A stretch of 64,000 bases of DNA from Altererythrobacter sp. B11 (GTDB lineage Bacteria > Pseudomonadota > Alphaproteobacteria > Sphingomonadales > Sphingomonadaceae): NCBI RefSeq assembly GCF_003569745.1, contig NZ_AP018498.1, positions 2,455,001-2,519,000 on the forward strand, given 5' to 3'. Of the stretch, positions 42,756-52,425 are shown in pieces. The number at the start of each line of letters is the position of its first letter. Position 1 is the first letter of the stretch. A program made the translations under genes and the position numbers. The notes below the pieces were generated by a model. The model had not been told where the DNA came from. It ran no database searches and saw only the letters and a list, made by a program, of their open reading frames with translations.

Positions 42756-44180
42756 ATGTTTGCCAGGCCTCGTGCAGCCGTTCGCGCGCTGATCGCTCTC
42801 CTTGTCGCCACGGTTTTCTCCGCGGCGCCCGCCCATGCCCAGAGTTGGGCCGAGAGCTGGTTCGACAACGTCACCTATTCATCCCCCGGCAGCTTCGAGG
42901 ATCAGACCCGCGGCTATGTGACCGCAGGCGGAATGTCGGGCCGGGTGGACGTCCATAATGACTATCTGATGTCGGTGAGCCTGCCCAAGGTCAGGGCGGG
43001 TTGCGGCGGCATCGACATGTTCCTCGGCGGCATGTCGTTCCTCGATCCCGATTATCTGGTCCAGAAGCTGGAGAGCATCCTTCAGGCGGCGCCGGCGGTC
43101 GCCTTCCAGTATCTGCTCGAGACGCTCGATGAGAAGATGGGGAACATCATCTCGAAAATGGAAGCGGCCACCAATTTCCTGAACTCGATTCAGGTCAATG
43201 ACTGCCGTCTCGCCAATCGCATGGTGCAGATCGCGAAGGGCGACGACAATATGTCGGGGATCATCGAGGAGATGACCGGCTATCGCTCGGTCAAGCAAGG
43301 ATTTGCGAAGAGCTACCAGCAAAGCCGCGAGAAGATCGAGGCGAACAACAACAACCCTACCGAAGACCTGAAGGACGCGCTCGCCAACTGCCCGGCAGAA
43401 GTGACCGACATCTTCCGCACCGGGTCGCTGCTTTCTCATGCCGCCTCGCGCGTCGGCGCAGCCGACTGGGCGAGCGTGATGCGCGCCCGGGTCGGCGACG
43501 TTTATATGCGCTGGGACGACGGTGACCGCGTGCCCTTGTTCACGGCCATTCCGCAATGCCCCGCACAGGACACGGAAAGCGCGCAGGATTTCCTGACAGG
43601 CCGCGTCCAGCGCCGTACGCTCAATTTCCCGCCGACCGGTGCCGACTGCGGGCAGGATGGATCGGGGCGCGGCGCGCTCGTTCTGGCCCGAGAGCGCATG
43701 CAGTCGATCGCGACCAAGATCCGCACCCGTGCGGCGCTCTCGGCCGAGGAGAAGCAGTTCGTCGCCAATGTCAGGACGCTTCCGGTCTATCGCATGCTGG
43801 AATGGGGCGTTCGTCAGGGCGTCGTCGACTCCGTCATTGCCGATACCGACGAACTGGTGGCCCTCACCCTCGCCTACCAGATGCTCAATGACCTGACCCG
43901 CACGATCGACTTCACCGTGATGAACGCCGAGCGCGGCGCGACCGTCGCGGGTTCGGCAGACGGGAACAACAAGAATGTCTGCCAGACGCGGATACTGTCC
44001 AAAGGCATCGAGCAGTTACGGGATCTCAGGGACGAGGTGCTGCGCCAGCGCGCGCAGATGCGCCAAAGTTACATGGCCGCTCTCAACCAGGCCAATCTTT
44101 CCGCGAACTACGCCGGGCTCCTGCGGACACGCGACCGTGATGCTCGCGACGCCGCCGGCGCCGCTGCCCGCAACCAATAG
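42756..44180 (+). CDS. traH: TraH, pilus assembly protein
   Basis: 474 residues; ATG 42756 after GGAGTCCGCC. Signal peptide to about 30 (AAPAHAQS). Family features: SYSSPGSFEDQTRGYVTAGG-like start (SSPGSFEDQTRGYV), GCGGIDMFLGGMSFL and long coiled-coil helices. Periplasmic component needed for pilus extension and mating aggregates. Confidence 0.88.
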   Translation: MFARPRAAVRALIALLVATVFSAAPAHAQSWAESWFDNVTYSSPGSFEDQTRGYVTAGGMSGRVDVHNDYLMSVSLPKVRAGCGGIDMFLGGMSFLDPDYLVQKLESILQAAPAVAFQYLLETLDEKMGNIISKMEAATNFLNSIQVNDCRLANRMVQIAKGDDNMSGIIEEMTGYRSVKQGFAKSYQQSREKIEANNNNPTEDLKDALANCPAEVTDIFRTGSLLSHAASRVGAADWASVMRARVGDVYMRWDDGDRVPLFTAIPQCPAQDTESAQDFLTGRVQRRTLNFPPTGADCGQDGSGRGALVLARERMQSIATKIRTRAALSAEEKQFVANVRTLPVYRMLEWGVRQGVVDSVIADTDELVALTLAYQMLNDLTRTIDFTVMNAERGATVAGSADGNNKNVCQTRILSKGIEQLRDLRDEVLRQRAQMRQSYMAALNQANLSANYAGLLRTRDRDARDAAGAAARNQ

Positions 44181-44192
44181 GAACAAATTGTC

Positions 44193-47100
44193 ATGCGCAG
44201 GCTTGCGAGGCTGATTGCCACCTTCCCCGCCCTTTTCCTCGCTTCGCCCGCGCTCGCGGTCGATACGAGCTTCCACACCTATGACGGGTTTGCCGAGACG
44301 GTCGACGCCTTCCGTCTTGTCTCGATGATCTTCGGGGATCCACGCTACGAGACACTGGTGATGATCGTCGCGACGGTAGGCATCGGTCTCGGGGCAATAA
44401 TCGCCAGCGTGCGAGGAACCGGCATGGGCCTCGTCGCCTTCGGTTTCCAGATCCTGGTCGGCGTCGGGCTCTTCGTCGGCCTGATCGCCACGACTGGCAC
44501 GGTCCATGTCTATGATCGCGTCCGCAACGCCTATCAGCCGGTCGGCGGCGTTCCCAATCTGCTTGTCCTCGTCGCTGGAGCGACCAACATGATGGAGCGC
44601 GCGATGGTCGAGACGATCGACGACAATACGCTCGATCCCAACGCCAAGATCGAATTCGGCGCGGGCGGACACAGTTTCGACCTGTTCCTCAACGCGGTCA
44701 GCCCGCGCGGGCCGATGACCGATGTGTTCCTCGATGCGACCATCAAGGACTATGTCCGTCAATGCTATCCGGTCGCGCGCGTGTCGGCCGCCTATGGCGT
44801 CGACGACGATCAGTTGTTCCGGACCTCGGCCGACTTGCCTGCCTCGTTCGCGGCGATGGCGGGGCCAGCGACCTTCTCGACGGTCTATACCGAGGCCGAC
44901 AAGGGCGGCACCACTGTGAGTTGCGCCGATGCCTGGACGCACATTTCGGATCGCCTGTCCGACCCCGTGCTGTTCGATAATTACACCAGTCAGATATGCG
45001 CACGCACGGGTTATGACACCGGCAATGCCCAGCAGATGACCCGCTGTCGGCAACAATTGGGCGAAATGGGCCAGATGATGCTCGGCCGGCCGCTGAGCGC
45101 ACAAGCGTTCCTGACCGACATCCTTCTAGGCAACACGGTCGGCGACGTTCTCTTCGAGGATTCGCCGGCCAGTGCGGCCAGGGTCATGGCCAATCGCGCG
45201 GTCATCTCGAATGGCCTGGCGACTATGTCGGTCGCAAACGAATGGATGCCGACGATCCGGGCCACGGTGTTCGGTATCATGCTTTTCATGATCCCCATCG
45301 CTTTGCTGTTCATCCTGACGCCGATCAACCTGCGCGTGGCGAGCTTCGCGCTCGGTATGTTCGTCTTCGTGGCGCTCTGGGGTGTGATCGACGCGGGCAT
45401 CTATCAGCTCACTCTCGGCCGTGCGACCGCGACGCTCGCCGAATTGCGATCCAATGCGCTCGCTGCCAATGCCTGGTTGCTGGCGCCGTCCGCCGCAATG
45501 AAGGCGCTTGCGATCTTCGGCAGTTTCCGCACGGCCGCCGCCGGGCTTGCCGGGGCTTTTGTGTTTACCGTTTTCCGTTTCAGCGGCAACGTGTTCACTT
45601 CCTTCACCTCGGGATCGCTTGGGATTGCGAGTCAGGGCACAGCCGCCGCCGCGCCGATGGGGACCAACGAGGGTCAGGCTTCGGCGCTGGAGGCTCAGGC
45701 TTCGGCGATGGGAACGCGGTCCCGCGCCGCGGCGGCTTCGAGCTTTGGGGATTTTGGGGAGCGCTCCACCTTCGGTGCGAACCGGACGTATGGCGAGGCT
45801 GGCCACATTCTGGGTGAGCGCCCAGGAACGCCGGGCGGTACGGCTTTCGCGCTCGGCGGCATCGAGGGTTCGCGCCAATTGGGGAGCCTCGCGCCCGCGC
45901 TGGGCGAGCGCGATCTTGCCGATCCGTCTGTCGCGCGCGCAGTCCAGGCCAATGCTGCCACCACGGCCATCCATCAGTTCGCCGAGAAGGATGCGTTGAG
46001 AAGTCTTGGGACAAGCTATTTCGGCCAGGGCGAAGCCGGCGAGAAGGCGTTCGCCGCCTTCAGCCAGAACCTTGTCCAGTGGCGCGCATTTGGCGACCAG
46101 CGCGCTTATGGGATGATGATGCAAGGCGCGACGCGTCACTTTGAACGCGCTGGTTATTCGCCAGCGGACGCGCAGCTCAAGGCGTCGGGTGTTATCGGCG
46201 AGGCGCAGGCCGACCCCACCTTCGCCAAGCTCACTGCCAATGCTTTCGACCAGGAGCAGATGTTCAGGAACGATCTCACCTCCGCGCAAATCCAGGTGGG
46301 TGCGATGGAGGGACGCCGGGATCATGCTGGCGACAATGTAGCCGGCATCGAACGCGCCAATGTCGCAACCGAACAGGGCTGGCGCACCGGCAGCAATCAG
46401 GGCCAGCGCGAAGCCGCGTCTATGTTGGGCCTGTCGGTGGACGAAACATCCCGCCGCATAGGGTTTATCAATGCGCTGTCGGGCGAAGCGCGCAGCACTG
46501 CGATCAGTCAACTCTCCCGCGCCACCGGCCGCAACGAGGCGCAGGTTGAGGCTGCGTTGGAGCGTTACAGTGCGGCCACCCACCTTGGCACCGCTGATGG
46601 CGCAACTGCAGAGGCAGGCCGCGAAGGCACAAGCGTCTATGGCCGGACCAGCGAGGCGGCCGGCTATGATTTCGCCGAGCGCTCGGGCAGGCTCGACGCT
46701 CAGCGCGAGGTCGGCACCTCCGGCACGCGCAACGCGGCGCGGATCGGCGAGCAACGCAGGCAGTCGGAGAATTTCGGGTTTGCAGAGGGAGCTGCGGCTG
46801 CTGGCACGTCGACGCGCGAGGCTGCGCGTCTCGACAGCTTCATCCAGGCACTGAGCCGGACGGCCGGCAACCAAGTCGATATGTCCGAAGGTGGTGCGCC
46901 CGGTATCGCCGATCGCGCGCGTAACGAGCGGCTGACCTCGATCGTCGATCGGGAGCGTCTTACCCGCATGCAGGGGCTGCTTGCCGAGCATGGTGTCAAC
47001 CTGAGCAAGCGCCAGATCGCCATGGACCAGAATGGCGATCTTGGCCTCAATCTCACCCCCGAGACCGCTGCAGCCATGTGGAAGGCGGGTCTCATCAACG

Positions 47101-47954
47101 AGAGTCAACTCGGCGCGATTGCCAATGGAGGGCATGCACGCTTCAGTTTCGCCCACAATGACCTCCTTGTCTCAAGCGGGACGGATTTCAGCCGCTCGGC
47201 GCGCAGCGACACCAGCACACGTTTCGAGGCCGGCAAACAGGCTGGGCCGGACACGATCGAGCATTTCATGGGCGGCGGGGCCGAGGGGCAGGCCATGCTT
47301 TCAAATTGGCTGCGCGGTGGGTTCGAGATGGACCGCAAAGGCGAGTGGCGCCTCAAGCCTCAGGTCGCCGACACGCTCCAGCGCGATGTGCAGGCGGTCA
47401 TGGCGCAGACGGGATGGCAGAGATCCCTGTCGCGTTCTGCTCAGGACCAAACCACGATGGGAACCAACGTCGGAATCGATGTAGGGCGTTCGGTCGGTGT
47501 CTCGGATACCGAGACAACGGGAGGGCGCGGTAGCGGTTCAAATCGGAGTCGCCAGGCGGCACCAGTCAACCGGACGGACCGTTCCACGATCGGCAATTTT
47601 GGCGCTAAGGTCGGATTTGAAAGTCATGATACCGGAAGCACGACCGAAGATGCCCATGCGACAATGGACATTGTGAACTACGACGTTCGCGAATCAATTG
47701 CCGCCGCGGAACGCGCTGCTGCCCGTTCAAGCAATCCTGAGGCGACATTCTCACGTGAGCTCTCGAACCGCATCCTCGGGACTGAAGGTATGCGCAATCG
47801 CTACCTGCAGGATGCAGACAACGGGCGCGCCACCTTTGATGTCACAGGTCCGCTCACCTCCCTGGAGCAGAATTCCGTTCTTTCGAAAGGAAGCTTCTCA
47901 ACCGATATCCAAGGCAGCCCCGGTGACGGCGACAGTAACTACAAGAAACGCTAA
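44193..47954 (+). CDS. traG: TraG, mating-pair stabilisation and entry-exclusion partner
   Basis: 1253 residues. Signal/membrane segment at the N-terminus and further helices near 55-95 and 350-410; the last 700 residues are a hydrophilic, Gly/Ala/Ser-rich, periplasmic-type domain with repeated RSG-E-A segments. F TraG is about 940 residues, so the C-terminal part is long. The N-part aids pilus assembly, the C-part stabilises pairs and recognises the exclusion protein in the recipient. Last gene of the operon visible here. Confidence 0.85.
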   Translation: MRRLARLIATFPALFLASPALAVDTSFHTYDGFAETVDAFRLVSMIFGDPRYETLVMIVATVGIGLGAIIASVRGTGMGLVAFGFQILVGVGLFVGLIATTGTVHVYDRVRNAYQPVGGVPNLLVLVAGATNMMERAMVETIDDNTLDPNAKIEFGAGGHSFDLFLNAVSPRGPMTDVFLDATIKDYVRQCYPVARVSAAYGVDDDQLFRTSADLPASFAAMAGPATFSTVYTEADKGGTTVSCADAWTHISDRLSDPVLFDNYTSQICARTGYDTGNAQQMTRCRQQLGEMGQMMLGRPLSAQAFLTDILLGNTVGDVLFEDSPASAARVMANRAVISNGLATMSVANEWMPTIRATVFGIMLFMIPIALLFILTPINLRVASFALGMFVFVALWGVIDAGIYQLTLGRATATLAELRSNALAANAWLLAPSAAMKALAIFGSFRTAAAGLAGAFVFTVFRFSGNVFTSFTSGSLGIASQGTAAAAPMGTNEGQASALEAQASAMGTRSRAAAASSFGDFGERSTFGANRTYGEAGHILGERPGTPGGTAFALGGIEGSRQLGSLAPALGERDLADPSVARAVQANAATTAIHQFAEKDALRSLGTSYFGQGEAGEKAFAAFSQNLVQWRAFGDQRAYGMMMQGATRHFERAGYSPADAQLKASGVIGEAQADPTFAKLTANAFDQEQMFRNDLTSAQIQVGAMEGRRDHAGDNVAGIERANVATEQGWRTGSNQGQREAASMLGLSVDETSRRIGFINALSGEARSTAISQLSRATGRNEAQVEAALERYSAATHLGTADGATAEAGREGTSVYGRTSEAAGYDFAERSGRLDAQREVGTSGTRNAARIGEQRRQSENFGFAEGAAAAGTSTREAARLDSFIQALSRTAGNQVDMSEGGAPGIADRARNERLTSIVDRERLTRMQGLLAEHGVNLSKRQIAMDQNGDLGLNLTPETAAAMWKAGLINESQLGAIANGGHARFSFAHNDLLVSSGTDFSRSARSDTSTRFEAGKQAGPDTIEHFMGGGAEGQAMLSNWLRGGFEMDRKGEWRLKPQVADTLQRDVQAVMAQTGWQRSLSRSAQDQTTMGTNVGIDVGRSVGVSDTETTGGRGSGSNRSRQAAPVNRTDRSTIGNFGAKVGFESHDTGSTTEDAHATMDIVNYDVRESIAAAERAAARSSNPEATFSRELSNRILGTEGMRNRYLQDADNGRATFDVTGPLTSLEQNSVLSKGSFSTDIQGSPGDGDSNYKKR

Positions 47955-48409
47955 CGATGCTTCCCGGTATGGGGATCGACGTACCCCGTATTGAGTGGGT
48001 TCAAAGGGTTGCCGATCCAGAGTGGCCCTGACCGGGGGTTGAACATATCGGTGCCCTTCCCGATACCATCCAAAAAGCGATTATTCTCCTCCCGCCTCCG
48101 CCTTTCGAAAAAATCGTCCTCATCGGACAACGGCATACCATCGCCTGGTCGGACGAAACTATCGAGGCGCTCGCGAACGTAACCAACGCCGAGCACCATG
48201 AGCGCGGTCAGCGGGAAGAACAGGATATTCAGATAGCCTGCCAGTGCTCCGCGATAAAACACCGCCATCGCGTCAACGCGCGTCGACATGGCCATACCCA
48301 CCCACCAGATGGGAATAGTCGTCCACCAGACCTTGGCATACCAAGGCGACCAGAGCCACGCCGACAGTTTCGGTACCTCCGGGATGCTCGCATTATTCTG
48401 ATCGTCCAT
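47951..48409 (-). CDS. Small membrane protein, convergent with traG
   Basis: 152 residues from ATG 48409 (frame to 48454 is open). Two hydrophobic segments (VWWTTIPIWWVGMAM and YLNILFFPLTALMVLGVGYV), then a charged C-terminal tail. Its stop overlaps the traG stop. Position next to traG and the membrane character would suit an entry-exclusion protein (TraS-like), but no similarity is claimed. Confidence 0.55.
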   Translation of the reverse strand: MDDQNNASIPEVPKLSAWLWSPWYAKVWWTTIPIWWVGMAMSTRVDAMAVFYRGALAGYLNILFFPLTALMVLGVGYVRERLDSFVRPGDGMPLSDEDDFFERRRREENNRFLDGIGKGTDMFNPRSGPLWIGNPLNPLNTGYVDPHTGKHR

Positions 48410-48490
48410 GCCGGTTTCCACCGTGAAATCCCTTCGAATTCCTCTTACCATCAAAGGCGTCTAACGTCACTCCCAATTGACAATCCGCCC

Positions 48491-48535
48491 TTGTCCTTTT
48501 TGTCGTAGTTTATATATTACAGACGGAAAGGACAA
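48491..48535. promoter_or_regulatory. Inverted repeat around the promoter of the ParS/RES pair
   Basis: TTGTCCTTT (48491-48499) and AAAGGACAA (48527-48535) flank an AT-rich TTTATATATTAC core, three bases before the antitoxin ATG. A typical arrangement for autoregulation by the antitoxin; the right arm also contains the ribosome binding site. Confidence 0.5.
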
Positions 48536-48537
48536 TC

Positions 48538-49173
48538 ATGGCCAGCACCGCCCACGTCGCGAAATCCAGCCGGCGCACCTCGCCGCCTGCAGCCTTTTCC
48601 GCAAACGACACTTTGCGGCACAAGGCGCTGGAAAGGCTGACGCTGGCAATTGCCAAAGCGGTAGAGTCTGCCAGCGACGACACGCTAGCTGATATCGTCG
48701 GTTCTGAGGATCTCCGGCACGCGCTGGTCATCGCGCCGCGCGACATCGCGCCCGAAGCGCCGGCCGACCTCGAAGCGATCAGGGCGGCACGCGAACGGAC
48801 CGCGCAATTTCGTAAGGAGATGGCCGAGCGGGCCGGCGGTATGTTCGACCGCCCCCATGTCGCCGAGATGCTCGGCGTCTCTCAGGCCGCGATCGACAAG
48901 CAGCGCCAGCGTCGCCAGATTCTGGGCGTCCCCTACGGAACGGATATCCGCTATCCCGCCGCGCAGTTTGTCAAAGGCGAGGTATTGCATGGCCTGAAGG
49001 CCGTGCTGGAAGCCTTTGACGATATGAACCCTTGGGAGCAGTTGATGATGCTCACCACGCCGCGCGATGGGTTTGGATCGTCCCCCGAAACGATTTTCCA
49101 AACGCTCGCGAGACGGCCGGAGCAGAGAATTCTAAAGCAGCTTGCAGGTTTTGCCGCGAGCTGGACCGCCTGA
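48538..49173 (+). CDS. ParS/Xre-MbcA-type antitoxin of RES toxin
   Basis: 211 residues. Helix-turn-helix-like element RPHVAEMLGVSQAAIDKQRQRRQILGV, then a region (YPAAQFVKGEVLHGLKAVLEAF, DMNPWEQLMMLTTPRDGF) characteristic of antitoxins paired with RES toxins. RES gene starts 7 bases on. Neutralises the toxin and probably represses the operon. Confidence 0.75.
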   Translation: MASTAHVAKSSRRTSPPAAFSANDTLRHKALERLTLAIAKAVESASDDTLADIVGSEDLRHALVIAPRDIAPEAPADLEAIRAARERTAQFRKEMAERAGGMFDRPHVAEMLGVSQAAIDKQRQRRQILGVPYGTDIRYPAAQFVKGEVLHGLKAVLEAFDDMNPWEQLMMLTTPRDGFGSSPETIFQTLARRPEQRILKQLAGFAASWTA

Positions 49174-49179
49174 TCGTCA

Positions 49180-49740
49180 GTGGTGCCCATCCGATTGAGA
49201 CGTATCGGCGCGGGCGTGCGCCTTCATCGCATACATCGCGCCGAACACAGTCCGATTTTTTTCGGACCTGTCGGCGATACCCCGCAGTCCCGTTTCGACT
49301 CGCCTGATGGCAGCTATAAGGTGCTGTATGCGGCAAGGATGCTCGAAACGGCGTTCGGCGAGACACTCGCCCGAACTCCCGAGACCCCATACATTCTCTC
49401 GTCAGGCATCGAAGCCCGAGTGCGCAGTGCATTCGAGACTACAAGAGCGCTGAGGCTCTATCCTCTGATCGCTGCCGGCGTCTCAGCACACGGCCTCTCC
49501 CTTACCGATCTCCATGGCATCGATTATCTGAGATGCTGGAGGGTCAGCGCCGAAATTCACGCAACGACCGTCGCCGACGGCATCCTTTATACCTCCCGGT
49601 TCGACAACCATCGGTGCGTAGCACTGTTCGATCGCGCCGCGGACGCGATTGCCGAAACGACGACCAAAGCGATTGCGATCGGAGCGGCTGAAGCTACCGT
49701 CCTCGCCCGTCACTACGGAAAGATATTTGCTGAGTCCTGA
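49180..49740 (+). CDS. RES-domain toxin (NAD-degrading)
   Basis: 186 residues, GTG start. RES family pattern: RLHRIHRAEHSPIFFGP, SRFDSPDGSYKVLYAARMLETAFGET (cut here), and GILYTSRFDNHRCVALFDR. RES toxins are NAD phosphorylases/ADP-ribosyl transferases that drain NAD or modify host targets. Arg, Tyr and Glu of the active site seem present. Confidence 0.85.
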   Translation: MVPIRLRRIGAGVRLHRIHRAEHSPIFFGPVGDTPQSRFDSPDGSYKVLYAARMLETAFGETLARTPETPYILSSGIEARVRSAFETTRALRLYPLIAAGVSAHGLSLTDLHGIDYLRCWRVSAEIHATTVADGILYTSRFDNHRCVALFDRAADAIAETTTKAIAIGAAEATVLARHYGKIFAES

Positions 49741-49812
49741 ATGGCCGAACCGGGGCGGATCGGACCAATGGGAGATCATGCGCCGGGTTAGTAGATGGAG
49801 ATGCTAGACGCA

Positions 49813-50022
49813 CTATCGCCACGTGATCAGTGCACTGAACCACCTTCGTATGGGATTGCGGTTAGCGCTGTGACGCTTGAGAGCATGCATGCGATCAGGG
49901 GACAATTGGTTCAATGGCTCAAGCGTTGACCGGTCGGGAAGCGCCTGCGTTGTCCGCTTGATTGCGGGCAATTCGCCGGCGCCGAACAGTGAACCTTGGC
50001 TCGAATCGTTCTGCTTGGTCAT
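49813..50022 (-). CDS. Doubtful small ORF, 69 aa
   Basis: A frame starting MTKQNDSSQGSLFGAGELPA; no clear ribosome binding site and no family. May be a remnant. Apart from this, the 515-base gap 49741-50255 shows no gene, only the operator palindrome at its right end. Confidence 0.25.
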   Translation of the reverse strand: MTKQNDSSQGSLFGAGELPAIKRTTQALPDRSTLEPLNQLSPDRMHALKRHSANRNPIRRWFSALITWR

Positions 50023-50229
50023 AGCGTGATGATAAACGCGGAACCCGAAGTGCGGAACCAATTCCACAGGTCTTGTGGGCGACCGCAAAGCGGTCCGGCT
50101 CCGCAATCGTCGATCAAGACCAACAAATGGGGCATGATCCGCATGCACCGCGAGTTTCGGAAACTAGCAGAAGACTTTTCCGCAAAAGCTACCTGAGCCG
50201 CTTGCCGAACCGGGACACGGAGGCTATGT

Positions 50230-50245
50230 CTGACTAGCTAGTCAG
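50230..50245. promoter_or_regulatory. 16-bp perfect palindrome, operator of Phd/PIN pair
   Basis: CTGACTAGCTAGTCAG lies directly before AGGAGAAGG and the GTG start of the antitoxin gene. Phd and VapB antitoxins bind such palindromes at their own promoter. Confidence 0.6.
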
Positions 50246-50255
50246 GAGAAGGCAA

Positions 50256-50552
50256 GTGGGCACAGCCGTTCGCAAAGGAAACAGGGACAAATCCGGTCCG
50301 CCCGGAGCCTGGAAACTGGAGGATGCCAAGGCTCGTTTCAGTGAAGTGGTCAGGCGCGCGCAGAGCGAAGGGCCGCAGAGGGTCACGGTTCGAGGTCGGG
50401 AAGCTGTTGTCGTGATCAGCGTTGACGAACTCGACCGCCTGCTCCCCAAGGGTGCCGGCAAGCCTGATTTGGTGCCGTTCCTCGAGGGTCTTGGGCTGGA
50501 TGGTCTCGATCTTGAGCGCGAGGTCGACCGTGGAAGGGATATCATCCTTTGA
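50256..50552 (+). CDS. Phd/YefM-type antitoxin
   Basis: 98 residues, GTG start after AGGAGAAGGCAA. N-terminal Phd fold: WKLEDAKARFSEVVRRA and VTVRGREAVVVISVDELDRL; the C-terminal end would bind the PIN toxin. Overlaps the toxin start by 4 bases. Confidence 0.85.
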   Translation: MGTAVRKGNRDKSGPPGAWKLEDAKARFSEVVRRAQSEGPQRVTVRGREAVVVISVDELDRLLPKGAGKPDLVPFLEGLGLDGLDLEREVDRGRDIIL

Positions 50553-51001
50553 AGGGTTGGCTGCTCGACACACATGTCGTTTCGGCGCTCGCAAGTCCGA
50601 GTGGTGCGCCAAGCGTGAAGGCATGGGCGACGGGGCAGCCTGAGCATCGCATGTTCTTGAGCGTGCTGGCGCTCGCGGAATATGACAAAGGTATTCACAA
50701 TCTGGAACCCGACCACCCTGATCGCTCGCGTTACACGGCAGCGCGCGATGCGCTCGCGCACCGCTTCAGCGATCGGCTCCTCTCTGTCGACGAGGCCATC
50801 GTCTACCGGTGGGGCGAGATTTCCGGCGACGTCAAGCGCAGGGTCCGGCAGGCCCCACCGGTCATTGACACATTGCTCGCTGCCACCGCCATCGAACATG
50901 ATCTCTTCCTGGTGACGCGCAACGTTAAGGATACGCGCCACAGCGGAGCCGTGATCTTCAATCCCTGGGAAGACGATCCATCCCGCTTCCCTTTGACCTG
51001 A
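50549..51001 (+). CDS. PIN-domain ribonuclease toxin (VapC/FitB-like)
   Basis: 150 residues. Acidic residues of the PIN centre are visible: WLLDTHVVSALASP (first Asp), SVLALAEYDKG (Glu), PPVIDTLLAATAIEHDLFLVTRN (Asp). Cleaves RNA when not bound by the Phd-type antitoxin. Confidence 0.85.
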   Translation: MKGWLLDTHVVSALASPSGAPSVKAWATGQPEHRMFLSVLALAEYDKGIHNLEPDHPDRSRYTAARDALAHRFSDRLLSVDEAIVYRWGEISGDVKRRVRQAPPVIDTLLAATAIEHDLFLVTRNVKDTRHSGAVIFNPWEDDPSRFPLT

Positions 51002-51020
51002 GCCGAGCGACATCGACACA

Positions 51021-51935
51021 ATGAAAACCGAACTTGACCATCTGCCGGCGAACAAGCGACGCGAACTTGATCGCGTCATCCAGATCCTGTTCGAGGAATT
51101 CGACGACGCGCATGGCCAGCCGACCGGCCCGCGCAAGCTTGGCCGCATCCTGAAGATCATTCTCTACGGTTCATACGCAACCGGGCGTTGGGTCCATGAG
51201 CCGCACACCGAACGCGGCTATCGATCGGATTTCGACCTGCTCATCATCGTCAACCAGAAGGAGCTGACGGACCGGCTCGAATATTGGGAAAAGGCGGCGG
51301 AGCGCCTCGACCGCGAGACGATGATCCTCAACCGGCTGCGGACACCGGTCAACTTCATCGTTCACACCCTTCAGGAAGTGAATGACGGACTGGCGCATGG
51401 CCGCTATTTCTTCATGGACATCGCCCGCGAGGGCATTGCGCTTTATCAGGCCGACGACAGCGAGTTACACAAGCCCAAGCCGAAGACACCGCAGCAGGCC
51501 TATGACATGGCCAAAGGCTATTATGACCAGTGGTTCGGGCTGGCCGTATCCTCACGGATGGGCTTTCAATTTTTCTACCAAGCCAAGCAGTATCCGGATG
51601 CCGCCTATAATCTGCAACAGGCGTGCGAACGGCTCTATTATTGCATCCTGCTCGTGTTCACTTTCTACACGCCTTACAGCCATAACATCAAATTTCTGCG
51701 GCAGCTGGCGGAAAGGTTGTCGCCCAAGCTCGTAGATGTTTGGCCGCGCGACAAGCGGAAACTCGAGGCGCGCTTCCTAAAACTCAAGGACGCTTATGTG
51801 AAGGCCCGACACTCCGACTGGTTCCAGATGACCGACGAGGAGTTCTCCTATCTTTCCGAGCGGATTGAACTGCTCGGCAACGTCGTCAACGAACTATGCC
51901 AGGAAAAACTGGCTGATCTGCGGGCAAAGATATAG
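51021..51935 (+). CDS. Nucleotidyltransferase-HEPN fusion protein
   Basis: 304 residues. N-terminal half: nucleotidyltransferase with LYGSYATGRW and SDFDLLIIV (Gly-Ser and Asp-x-Asp). C-terminal half: helical HEPN domain (YDMAKGYYDQWFGLA, FYQAKQYPDAAYNLQQACER, YTPYSHNIKFLRQLAERL). MNT and HEPN usually form a two-gene toxin-antitoxin system in which the transferase AMPylates the HEPN RNase; fusions are known. It stands alone just after the PIN pair. Confidence 0.8.
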   Translation: MKTELDHLPANKRRELDRVIQILFEEFDDAHGQPTGPRKLGRILKIILYGSYATGRWVHEPHTERGYRSDFDLLIIVNQKELTDRLEYWEKAAERLDRETMILNRLRTPVNFIVHTLQEVNDGLAHGRYFFMDIAREGIALYQADDSELHKPKPKTPQQAYDMAKGYYDQWFGLAVSSRMGFQFFYQAKQYPDAAYNLQQACERLYYCILLVFTFYTPYSHNIKFLRQLAERLSPKLVDVWPRDKRKLEARFLKLKDAYVKARHSDWFQMTDEEFSYLSERIELLGNVVNELCQEKLADLRAKI

Positions 51936-51981
51936 AGGCGTGACCCTCACCGAACCGCTGTAACACAATGGGAGTTTTTGC

Positions 51982-52257
51982 ATGAATAACAGTGATCTCG
52001 CCGATAAGCTGGCTGCCGAATCCGGCCTGAGCAAGGTCGAGGCGCGCAAGACCGTCGATGCCGTGTTCGCTGCAATCGCCCAAGCCGCAGCGGGCGGCGA
52101 AGAAATTTCTCTCAATGGTTTCGGCAAGTTCAAGGTCAAGGAAGCCGCAGCTCGCGAAGGGCGTAATCCGGCGACTGGCAAAACGATTCAGATCGCGGCG
52201 TCAAAAAAGCTGACTTTCGCGCCCGCCAAGGCGGTAAAGGACAAGCTGAACGCATGA
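51982..52257 (+). CDS. HU-family DNA-binding protein
   Basis: 91 residues: MNNSDLADKLAAESGLSKVE, then GFGKFKVKEAAAREGRNPAT and KLTFAPAKAVKDKL. The length and the arm sequence fit HU. Nucleoid protein; copies on mobile elements may help DNA folding or silencing. Confidence 0.92.
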   Translation: MNNSDLADKLAAESGLSKVEARKTVDAVFAAIAQAAAGGEEISLNGFGKFKVKEAAAREGRNPATGKTIQIAASKKLTFAPAKAVKDKLNA

Positions 52258-52425
52258 ACAACTGAGCCGGCAGTCGCGGATGCCAGCTGCCGGTTCTGAG
52301 CGGATGGCTCCGCGCGGAGGGGGATACCGAAGGATAGTCATCGTTGCTCCGCCTCAGGCGGACCGTGGCAAGACCCGCTCGCAGAGTTTCGCGTGACAAT
52401 TGGAGCATCGAACCAAAAGGTGACA

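Noticed and set aside
45126-47156. Minus-strand frame of 676 codons
   Set aside because: Opposite strand of traG; composition biased to Arg/Ala/Gly, no ribosome binding site.
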